Assembly: GCA_934446285.1 (NCBI GenBank)
Contig: CAKSEI010000047.1
Coordinates: forward strand, 1-9,241
Length of the DNA: 9,241 nucleotides
From: an uncultured Eubacteriales bacterium
GTDB lineage: Bacteria > Bacillota > Clostridia > Oscillospirales > CAG-272
Reading direction: 5' to 3'
Below the pieces are notes generated by a model that saw only the letters and a list, made by a program, of their open reading frames with translations, did not search any database and was not told the DNA's origin. Below are positions 1 through 5,763 of the stretch, piece by piece; the stretch's first letter is position 1, and the number at the start of each line of letters is the position of its first letter. The translations under genes and the position numbers were made by a program.

Positions 1-491
1 ACGGTAATCAGACCTATCAGCTGAGCGAAAACGCCGCACGCGTAGTCAACGACATTCAGCGCCTCGCCTATTGTGCTCTGTGCCCTGTCCTTGAGAACCT
101 GAATATCCGGATTTTCGAGCTCCTCAAAATCCATTGATGCGGTATGCATGTAAAAGTCGGCATCAAAGTTCAGATTCAGCTCCAAATTCAGCTTATACAG
201 CTTCACGCCGAGATATGTATTAAGCAAATTGTTTAAGAAAGGCAGTCCTATTATCAGGCATACATATATCAATATAATATTAAGTCGCCTGTCGCCCGCA
301 AGCTCATTTATCAAAAGCCCGGGAAAAAACACATATATAAGAGGATAAACCGCATTAAATAAAGACTCAACCGTCCTTAAAAATATATATGTCTTGCCTT
401 TGCTCTCCTTCCATACAAATTTGAGCATAAACAGAACATTCCCGAATATGACCTTAAGATTATTCTTAAATCCTATCAATCTTGATTTCAT
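1..491 (-). CDS. ABC exporter, permease half (N-terminal part, runs off left edge)
   Basis: This is the first 163 codons of a third fused permease-ATPase ABC transporter; the rest lies beyond the window. The start is ATG at 491-489, chosen because a good GGAGGAAA ribosome binding site lies just upstream (about 495-502). The protein begins MKSRLIGFKNNL and has hydrophobic segments around residues 40-62 (including the FFPGLLINELAGDRR stretch) and 69-87. The same FPGxxINEL..xR element occurs in the two complete exporters in this window, and the later MDFEELENPD element matches MDYETLEDPA and IDYKELENPR there, so it is a paralogue. No peptidase domain precedes the membrane part. It is separated from the previous exporter by 243 bp and may have its own promoter (514-543). 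Its ATPase half cannot be judged here. Export of the modified peptide is inferred from the neighbours. Confidence 0.88.
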   Translation of the reverse strand, partial: MKSRLIGFKNNLKVIFGNVLFMLKFVWKESKGKTYIFLRTVESLFNAVYPLIYVFFPGLLINELAGDRRLNIILIYVCLIIGLPFLNNLLNTYLGVKLYKLNLELNLNFDADFYMHTASMDFEELENPDIQVLKDRAQSTIGEALNVVDYACGVFAQLIGLIT

Positions 492-513
492 AACATTTCC
501 TCCGACTCCAAGC

Positions 514-543
514 TATATAAAATATGTAAAATCCTTATGTAAA
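514..543 (-). promoter_or_regulatory. Candidate sigma-A promoter for the third exporter
   Basis: On the minus strand TTTACA (543-538) is followed by an 18-bp spacer and TATATA (519-514), about 20 bp upstream of the third exporter's start. Each hexamer departs from consensus and the region is simply AT-rich, so this is a weak call. It is reported because the 243-bp gap from the preceding gene makes separate transcription plausible. Confidence 0.25.
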
Positions 544-595
544 AATAACATATATAGGCAGATGATTTTGCTGTGAAAGCACAAATTGCTATGAC

Positions 596-715
596 TCAGC
601 AGGGCTGAGACGACTGTTTTTTCTTGCTTCTGGCCAACCATTCTTGCTGACCGTGAGCAGTGTTGAATGAGGACTCTTGTCCTCCCATATTGTTACAATG
701 GGTTTGACAATATTG
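596..715 (-). pseudogene. Precursor-peptide-like remnant (C-terminal core without a start)
   Basis: In the gap between two exporters the minus strand has an open frame ending at TGA (598-596) whose last 37 residues resemble the candidate precursor at 4510-4671. Both have CxxxC (CQTHC here, CRSAC there), then a Gln/Ser/Gly/Asn-rich stretch, a QE...RSxK motif and a C-terminal SQxC immediately before TGA (RSKKKQSSQPC against RSQKNHSQGC). The bases also align over the last 35 positions apart from small gaps. There is no ribosome binding site or credible start: upstream, the frame runs back into the 3' end of the exporter at 735-2552 in a different reading frame. The likeliest reading is a second precursor gene that lost its leader when the repeat-bearing exporter end was placed next to it. 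Chance similarity of a short Gln/Ser-rich peptide is the main alternative. Confidence 0.42.
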
Positions 716-716
716 G

Positions 717-863
717 CGTTTTTCGTTATTATTTTTATATATTATCCCCGTCCGCCTCGCGGTAGAAATGCGCCTGTTTGTCAAACATTTCGGTATATAT
801 ACCGCCCTTTGCGTACAGCTCGGCGTGAGTGCCGTACTCCGCGACATGACCGTCCGCGAAAAC
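717..863 (-). repeat. Exporter 3'-end repeat, copy A
   Basis: This contains the last 43 codons of the exporter at 735-2552 plus 18 bp past its stop. Bases 746-852 are identical, without a mismatch, to 2595-2701 (copy B). The whole span matches 9080-9226 (copy D) with five differences by eye, including the non-coding bases after the stop. The encoded stretch runs from GHVAEYGTHAEL to the end. Each copy contains the 14-bp palindrome CGGTATATATACCG (791-804 here). Confidence 0.9.
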
Positions 864-2552
864 GGCTATCACGTCGCTTAACTTGACCGCTGACATTCTG
901 TGCGTGACGAAAACCGCCGTATGCCCCGATGTCATTGTATTGAATTGCGTATAAATCTCATACTCCTGTATCGGGTCGAGGGCTGCCGTCGGCTCGTCAA
1001 GAATATATACGGGAGAGCCGCGGTACAGCGCCCGCGCTATGGCTATTCTCTGCCCCTCGCCGCCCGACGGCTCAAAGCCCTCGGGGTCTATCGATTTGCC
1101 GACGTAAGTGTCTCTGCCCCTCGACAATTTCTTCACCAAATCGTTAAGCCCCGTCTCTTTTATTGCCGCGTCCGTCCTGTCGGTGTCATAATTCTCTTCA
1201 AGGGCTATATTCAACGCGAGCGGCAGCTGATATAGACTGAAATCCTGAAAGACAGGAGCGAACAGCTTTTGATACGACCTTATGTCAAACTCCTTTATAT
1301 TCTCTCCGTCAAGCAATATCTCGCCCTCGATCGGCTCGTACAAACGGGTCAAGAGCTTTATAAACGTGCTCTTGCCCGAGCCGTTTTCTCCGACGATGCA
1401 GAGCTTTTCTCCGCACTTAAATTTTATATTCAAATTATGCAAAGAAAAGTTCTTGCTGCCGGGGTACTTAAACGAAACATTCTTGAATTCTATCACGGAG
1501 TTTTCGCCGAACTCGGGAGAATTTTTGCCCTCCGCCAAATAAGGTGTTCCCATGCTGCGGAACTTCTTTATATCGTCGGCATGGGGTTTATAGGACGATA
1601 TATTAAGGTAAGCATTAAATATACTTCCTATATATCCCGAGAAGCTGCCCGCGGCAGAAATAAAAATCGTCATAAAACCGATTGACAGCCCGCCGTTTAT
1701 TACACGATACAGCGCAGAAGAATACAATATAAGCTCCTGTACAGCCCTTGTGACAGCATGTATACTTCGCCTTCCGTATTCTTTCCGCTCCTGCTCGTCG
1801 GTATTGGCTTTTATTGCTTTGCACGCGTTACCGTATCGGTCAAGCAAAAAGTCTTTTATGCCGAAAAGGCGTATTTCCTTGCCGTTTGCCCTGTTCCCGA
1901 GATTGTTTGACTCGGCGACAAAAATATTATTGAGCGCCCTGTATCTGATCTGATACCCGTATTTTTCACCGTTTATCTTATTTGTCACGGAGGCGTTGAC
2001 AAAAATTATTATGAGCAAAACAATGACGACGGCGGGATTCAGATATATCATTACGGAAGCCACCGGAACAATGCCGACAATTGCCCCGAGCAGATTAAGC
2101 ACGTAAGAAAGCATGTCAACGGGAGCGCCGGGAGCATTATAAGTCATTTCGCATATTGCCCCACAGACTCTCGGGTTTTCAAGCTCCTTATAATCGATAT
2201 CCGCAATATAAGACTGCAGCTCATTCCCGAGAGCGCGCCTCACGCGCCGTTCCTTTTTATCAGCCGAGGCGTGAAAGGTCAGCTCATTCAGTCGGATCGC
2301 AATCGGTGCAATGACAAGCAGCGCAACATATATTATAATGCGTTTCATGTCCCGTCCGCCTGTCAGCTCGTTTATTATCACGCCGGGGATTATCATATAA
2401 GCAAGCGGAATAAGGCTGCTTAAAACCGTATATATACTCATGAGCAATATATAAGATTTCCCGCAGTCAGCCAAACGGAAAAACCCGAGCATATAGCACA
2501 TGCATCCCCACGTTGACCTAATATCGGAAATGACGGATTTTATATGATTCAT
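735..2552 (-). CDS. ABC exporter, fused permease and ATPase (605 aa)
   Basis: This is a half-transporter with a membrane domain followed by a nucleotide-binding domain, presumably dimeric in the cytoplasmic membrane and driving ATP-dependent export. Hydrophobic segments lie near residues 33-60, 70-87, 150-190 and 270-312. The ATPase shows Walker A GENGSGKST (388-396), Q-loop Gln436, signature SGGEGQ (496-501, preceded by Pro instead of Leu), Walker B YILDE with catalytic Glu520, and H-loop His551, so it looks catalytically complete. The start is ATG 2552-2550, with a GGGAGGAA site at 2559-2566. An in-frame extension of 55 codons is open but would lie inside the 3' end of the preceding gene. 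It follows that gene by 37 bp, so the two are probably co-transcribed and may form a heterodimer. There is no C39 peptidase domain. Its last 107 coding-strand bases before the DGDNI tail are identical to the neighbouring paralogue, while most of the gene is widely diverged. Confidence 0.95.
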   Translation of the reverse strand: MNHIKSVISDIRSTWGCMCYMLGFFRLADCGKSYILLMSIYTVLSSLIPLAYMIIPGVIINELTGGRDMKRIIIYVALLVIAPIAIRLNELTFHASADKKERRVRRALGNELQSYIADIDYKELENPRVCGAICEMTYNAPGAPVDMLSYVLNLLGAIVGIVPVASVMIYLNPAVVIVLLIIIFVNASVTNKINGEKYGYQIRYRALNNIFVAESNNLGNRANGKEIRLFGIKDFLLDRYGNACKAIKANTDEQERKEYGRRSIHAVTRAVQELILYSSALYRVINGGLSIGFMTIFISAAGSFSGYIGSIFNAYLNISSYKPHADDIKKFRSMGTPYLAEGKNSPEFGENSVIEFKNVSFKYPGSKNFSLHNLNIKFKCGEKLCIVGENGSGKSTFIKLLTRLYEPIEGEILLDGENIKEFDIRSYQKLFAPVFQDFSLYQLPLALNIALEENYDTDRTDAAIKETGLNDLVKKLSRGRDTYVGKSIDPEGFEPSGGEGQRIAIARALYRGSPVYILDEPTAALDPIQEYEIYTQFNTMTSGHTAVFVTHRMSAVKLSDVIAVFADGHVAEYGTHAELYAKGGIYTEMFDKQAHFYREADGDNI

Positions 2553-2589
2553 ATTGTGTTCCTCCCGATATTGTTTACGGTACTTTGCT

Positions 2590-4377
2590 TTACTCCCCGT
2601 CCGCCTCGCGGTAGAAATGCGCCTGTTTGTCAAACATTTCGGTATATATACCGCCCTTTGCGTACAGCTCGGCGTGAGTGCCGTACTCCGCGACATGACC
2701 GCTCTCGAATACCGCAACCTTATCGGCTAACTGCACGGCGGATAGGCGGTGGGTTATGATGACGGCACAGCTATCCTCTATCATATTATTAAACTGCACG
2801 TATATCTCATACTCCTGTATCGGGTCAAGGGCTGCAGTCGGTTCATCGAGCACAAAAACCTTTCCTCCGCGATACATTGCACGCGCGATAGCCATACGCT
2901 GCGACTCTCCTCCGGACGGGTCAAAGCCCTCGGGGTCTATGCTTTTGCCTATCATCGTATTATATCCGCGCGGCAGCTTTGCAAAGAGGGTATCAAGCCC
3001 GGTCTTTTTTATAACATCGTCGAGCCTGTCCTTATTCTCGGGATTATTCAGAATAATATTATCCTTTGCCGTGAATTCATATTCGACAAAATCCTGAAAA
3101 ACCGGGGCAAAAAGCTTCAGATAGCTATCATAGTCGTAGTCAACGATATTTATTCCGTTGAGCGTTATCTCGCCTTCGCACGGCATGTAGAGCCTGGTGA
3201 GCAGCTTAACGAGCGTTGATTTTCCGCTGCCGTTCTGACCGACTATACACAGCCGCTCGTTTGCCTTTATTTTAAGATTTACATTTTTCAGAGCGTATGT
3301 GTCACTCCCGGGATATTTAAAGGAGACATTTTTGAATTCAATACATGAGTCCCCCTCAAAGACGGGCTGCAGCGTTCCCGTGCCCCTTGTGCGGTTCGGT
3401 CGGTTGAAGAATCGCTCCATATCCTCTACATACATGCTCCGATTGTACAAATCCACATAGGTGTTGAACGCCCATTGCAGCTTGCCCGTCAACTGCGACG
3501 CAGCGGACAGCCCTATCGTCAGGTCACCGACGGGAATACTTTTTCTGATAATGCTCACGGTAAATATGGCATAAATGCAGATAAGCTGAACGCATGATAA
3601 AATCGAGGCAACTATGCTTATTACGCTGCCCTTTTGGGTCGACTCCACGTCCAGCGCATTGTATTCCTTCTGCACTTTTTCAAAGCGTCCGACAAGGTAT
3701 TCGCTCAGGTCAAAAACACGGAATTCCTTTCCGTAGCTCTGATTGTCGAACATCCAATGATAAGAACCGAGAATTCTGTCAAAGCGTTGGAATTTCTTGC
3801 TGTAGTCAAAAAGCTTTTCGCTGACGCTTTGCCTTGTGAATAAGTTGATTACGGCAAAAGCCGTAACAATAAGTATTATGTAGAAATCAAAGCGTACAAT
3901 GACAAAAAGGTATATGATAACATTTATAACTGCGGTAAGAAAAGCTATAACCTGGTCCACTATAGCAGGGCTGTCGTTAAATGTCGACCTTGCCAAATTC
4001 ATCTCATCCTGCAAAGCGGGGTCCTCAAGAGTTTCGTAATCCATACGCAGATGAAAAAGGAAGAACTCCTTATGCAGCCGCAGAGTAAGTGCATCATACA
4101 ATGCCGTAAGACGCTTGCCGGACAGCGTATATATTATATCCTTAATAAACGGCACAATGGCAAGAGCGGCTATATATCCTGCGATATACTCTATTCTCCT
4201 GTCACCGATAAGCTCGTTTATTATAAGACCCGGAAAAACGGTTGTAATAAACGGGACTACGCTGTCGAGCACGGCAAGAAAAATCTTATATCCGCCGTAT
4301 TTAAATCCCTCTTTATACTTCAGCATCAGCTTAAAGCTGAAAACCGTTCCGTGAAAAGCTTTCTTCAATTTCTTCAT
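2590..4377 (-). CDS. ABC exporter, fused permease and ATPase (595 aa)
   Basis: This is the first exporter downstream of the candidate precursor peptide and the likeliest dedicated exporter of its product. The N-terminal 320 or so residues form the membrane domain, including the FPGLIINELIGDRR element shared with its paralogues. The ATPase has Walker A GQNGSGKST (380-388), Q-loop Gln428, signature SGGESQ (488-493, again with Pro before it), Walker B VFVLDE with Glu512, and H-loop His543, so all catalytic residues are present. The start is ATG 4377-4375 behind GGAG at 4387-4390; an upstream in-frame ATG 14 codons earlier lacks this spacing. A strong hairpin lies in its leader (4406-4442). There is no N-terminal peptidase domain, so leader removal, if any, must be done by another protein. 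The C-terminal tail ends in ADGE rather than the ADGDNI of copies A and D. Confidence 0.95.
   Translation of the reverse strand: MKKLKKAFHGTVFSFKLMLKYKEGFKYGGYKIFLAVLDSVVPFITTVFPGLIINELIGDRRIEYIAGYIAALAIVPFIKDIIYTLSGKRLTALYDALTLRLHKEFFLFHLRMDYETLEDPALQDEMNLARSTFNDSPAIVDQVIAFLTAVINVIIYLFVIVRFDFYIILIVTAFAVINLFTRQSVSEKLFDYSKKFQRFDRILGSYHWMFDNQSYGKEFRVFDLSEYLVGRFEKVQKEYNALDVESTQKGSVISIVASILSCVQLICIYAIFTVSIIRKSIPVGDLTIGLSAASQLTGKLQWAFNTYVDLYNRSMYVEDMERFFNRPNRTRGTGTLQPVFEGDSCIEFKNVSFKYPGSDTYALKNVNLKIKANERLCIVGQNGSGKSTLVKLLTRLYMPCEGEITLNGINIVDYDYDSYLKLFAPVFQDFVEYEFTAKDNIILNNPENKDRLDDVIKKTGLDTLFAKLPRGYNTMIGKSIDPEGFDPSGGESQRMAIARAMYRGGKVFVLDEPTAALDPIQEYEIYVQFNNMIEDSCAVIITHRLSAVQLADKVAVFESGHVAEYGTHAELYAKGGIYTEMFDKQAHFYREADGE
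2595..2701 (-). repeat. Exporter 3'-end repeat, copy B
   Basis: These 107 bp are identical to 746-852 and are in the same reading frame in both genes. Identity stops abruptly at each end. After 2701 the two genes diverge at once, and before 2595 one ends in GAG-TAA while the other continues GAT-AAT-ATA-TAA. The same segment is present with five differences at the right edge (copy D). The pattern suggests gene conversion or recombination rather than uniformly strong constraint on the protein. Confidence 0.92.
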
Positions 4378-4405
4378 TATTATGTCTCCGTAAGGTTTCA
4401 CAGGT

Positions 4406-4442
4406 CGTATACCGCGCAAGCCTTGCGCCCGCGCGATATACG
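4406..4442 (-). promoter_or_regulatory. Strong hairpin between precursor and first exporter
   Basis: Bases 4406-4417 and 4431-4442 are inverted 12-bp arms with one position that forms a G-U pair in RNA, around a 13-base loop. An alternative fold pairs GCGCAAG at 4414-4420 with CTTGCGC at 4422-4428. On the coding strand no U-tract follows, so it does not look like an ordinary intrinsic terminator. It lies about 16 bases upstream of the exporter's ribosome binding site and about 70 bases after the precursor stop. That placement would suit protecting the 3' end of a precursor message or modulating exporter translation; the role is inference. Confidence 0.5.
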
Positions 4443-4457
4443 CACGAAATATGCGAA

Positions 4458-4475
4458 AAGCCGATTGTTGGCTTA
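4458..4475 (-). terminator. Weak terminator-like hairpin after the precursor
   Basis: The minus strand reads AAGCC, a 7-base loop, GGCTT, then TTCGC. A 5-bp stem with a short U run, 35 bp or so after the precursor stop, could act as a leaky terminator that raises precursor message over exporter message. The stem is short and the U-tract poor, so confidence is low. Confidence 0.25.
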
Positions 4476-4494
4476 GTTCGTCATGGGTTTATTA

Positions 4495-4510
4495 ACATGT
4501 AATTACATGT
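4495..4510. repeat. 16-bp perfect palindrome at the precursor stop
   Basis: ACATGTAATTACATGT is its own reverse complement and overlaps the last base of the precursor's TGA codon. It has no loop, so as DNA it resembles a dimeric-protein operator more than an RNA hairpin. I do not recognise a known binding site in it, and a chance AT-rich palindrome is possible. Confidence 0.5.
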
Positions 4511-4671
4511 CAACACCCCTGAGAATGGTTTTTTTGGCTTCTTTGTTCCTGATGAAATCCGCCGAAATTAGCGTTTGACACTTCGGCAGTAAATCCTGAA
4601 CAAGCACTGCGACAATCGTCGCTCGGTCCTCTTCTTTGCTCTTGAGGCTCGATGCTTTTACCGAAACTCAT
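4510..4671 (-). CDS. Candidate RiPP precursor peptide (53 aa, Cys-containing)
   Basis: This is a small peptide with a very strong ribosome binding site (AAGGAGGA, about 8 bases before ATG 4671-4669), located between the maturation genes and the first exporter, exactly where a substrate gene is expected. It begins MSFGKSIEPQEQ, which recalls the short Gly-Lys N-terminus I associate with CLI_3235-type precursors. It then has Cys20 and Cys24 (CRSAC), a Ser/Asn/Gly-rich stretch with NFGGF (35-39), and RSQKNHSQGC with Cys53 as the last residue. I infer residues 1-17 or so as leader and the rest as core. It has fewer cysteines than the Cys-rich family members I recall. A remnant with the same CxxxC...RSxK..SQxC layout lies at 596-715, which supports this reading frame for the core. 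The +1 frame is also open across nearly the whole gene, so a frameshift in the N-terminal half is not excluded. It could also be a non-RiPP small protein. Confidence 0.68.
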   Translation of the reverse strand: MSFGKSIEPQEQRRGPSDDCRSACSGFTAEVSNANFGGFHQEQRSQKNHSQGC

Positions 4672-4697
4672 CTTTGTTTCCTCCTTTCTTTTCATAT

Positions 4698-4753
4698 AAT
4701 ACTGCAACAGCCGAAAACAGCAATCTGTGTGCAGCGACCGATTTTGCAGTATT
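4698..4753 (-). repeat. 10-bp inverted repeat upstream of the precursor
   Basis: AATACTGCAA at 4698-4707 is perfectly inverted as TTGCAGTATT at 4744-4753, 36 bases apart, in the leader of the precursor gene. On the minus strand the near arm contains TATTAT, a possible -10 element, though the best -35 candidate (TTGCTG) is poor and the transcript would start only about 18 bases before the ATG. It could be an RNA stem or a pair of operator half-sites; no function is assigned. Confidence 0.35.
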
Positions 4754-4767
4754 TACAATTGTTAATG

Positions 4768-4792
4768 ATATTGCTTTGGCTTTTCGCAATAT
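4768..4792 (-). repeat. 7-bp inverted repeat just after the accessory gene
   Basis: ATATTGC (4768-4774) and GCAATAT (4786-4792) flank an 11-base spacer, 11 bp downstream of the stop at 4804. No U-tract follows on the minus strand, so it is not a typical terminator. It may mark an RNA processing or attenuation point between the enzymes and the precursor, or be chance. Confidence 0.3.
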
Positions 4793-4803
4793 TTCCACGA
4801 TAA

Positions 4804-5739
4804 CTAACCGAGAAGTTCAATCCCCTCGGGATAGGACAATTTTCTTAAGATACTGTCTCTCAAGAAATCCTTTACTCCGAAATCATTTATGTAAAATGAT
4901 TTTTTCGGCAAATTTTTATGATTTGAAATGTTCACCATATACTCCTTTCCGATAATACAAAACGGCGAAATTAGGATTATATCAACCTTTTTTCCTAAAC
5001 AGCATCTAACATAATCGGTTATTTCGTCCGAGTCCTCTGCAAAATTACCGTCGGCTGAGACAATAATATAATCCGGATTTAATCGGCGTATATCGACAGC
5101 ATAATTAACAATGCCGTCTATACTATTTCCAATATCTACGGAAACAAGTGCAATTTCGCAATCATCCGGATCTACGTCTTTATTTTGCTGAACACCGCAG
5201 CCCAAAGCATTCTGTTTTTGTAATTGTTCAAAAATACTCTCTGTGTAACTGAGAAAAGAATGTTCAAAGGAAACATTCATGTCAGAAAAGAATTTTGCAA
5301 GCATTATTTCAACATCATACGACAATGTCAGCGCCCCGACACTGATAAGCAAAACTGTCGTTTTGCAGCCGTATTCACTGCAAGCCCGCCTAAGGTTATC
5401 GCAAGTAAATGATGATTCAGATATGCCCCTGAAATCGGGTGTATGAATAAAATATACCGGTTTATTTTCAAGTTCGGAAATCTCAATTATTCTGGTTGTG
5501 CCCCTTTGTGATACACCATTGTTTTTGAATATAACCGTAAAATCGCTTTCTGACACGCATTGTCCTACATTTTTCATTACAGTAATTTTTATTGGATAAT
5601 CATGCCATATTATATTGCTGTCCGGATGATTCTCCTCGGTCAGCACTATCTCGTCACAATCTAAATTCAACAAAAAATCAACACCATACAGTAGCATCTG
5701 TTCAGTATATAAATCAGAAAAAACGAAAGCTTTTTTCAT
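4804..5739 (-). CDS. Peptide maturation system accessory protein, TIGR04066-like (311 aa)
   Basis: The sequence has no motif I can tie to a reaction. It reads as two soluble alpha/beta halves: residues 1-100 with beta strands such as FTVIFK and PVYFIHTPD, and 125-290 with KTTVLLISVG, CEIALVSVDIG, PDYIIVSAD and KVDIILISP, a Rossmann-like or P-loop-like alternation lacking a recognisable Walker A lysine. Start, length and position next to a radical SAM maturase and an ACP fit my recollection of the TIGR04066 'peptide maturation system protein' family, whose function is unknown to me. There is no signal peptide or membrane segment, so it is cytoplasmic. The start ATG 5739-5737 has an AAAGGA site 8 or so bases upstream and follows the radical SAM gene by 24 bp. 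Family assignment is by resemblance and context only. Confidence 0.72.
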   Translation of the reverse strand: MKKAFVFSDLYTEQMLLYGVDFLLNLDCDEIVLTEENHPDSNIIWHDYPIKITVMKNVGQCVSESDFTVIFKNNGVSQRGTTRIIEISELENKPVYFIHTPDFRGISESSFTCDNLRRACSEYGCKTTVLLISVGALTLSYDVEIMLAKFFSDMNVSFEHSFLSYTESIFEQLQKQNALGCGVQQNKDVDPDDCEIALVSVDIGNSIDGIVNYAVDIRRLNPDYIIVSADGNFAEDSDEITDYVRCCLGKKVDIILISPFCIIGKEYMVNISNHKNLPKKSFYINDFGVKDFLRDSILRKLSYPEGIELLG

Positions 5740-5763
5740 TAACTACATCCTTTTCTATTAACA

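Noticed and set aside
595..622. Hairpin CTCAGC/GCTGAG followed by six T on the plus strand, like an intrinsic terminator.
   Set aside because: No plus-strand gene ends there, the T run is 7 bases away from the stem, and the stem overlaps the minus-strand precursor-like core.
791..804. 14-bp palindrome CGGTATATATACCG as an operator, present in all three exporter 3' ends.
   Set aside because: It is inside coding sequence, encoding the conserved GGIYTE stretch, and is copied with the repeat, so codon content explains it.
1269..1685. Long plus-strand open frames opposite the exporter ATPase domains, also at 2749-3219 and 4051-4476.
   Set aside because: They mirror well-conserved minus-strand proteins, lack ribosome binding sites and have no recognisable domains.
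2553..2717. A 55-codon in-frame N-terminal extension of the exporter at 735-2552.
   Set aside because: It lies over the 3' end of the preceding exporter in another frame, its start lacks a ribosome binding site, and ATG 2552 has a strong one.
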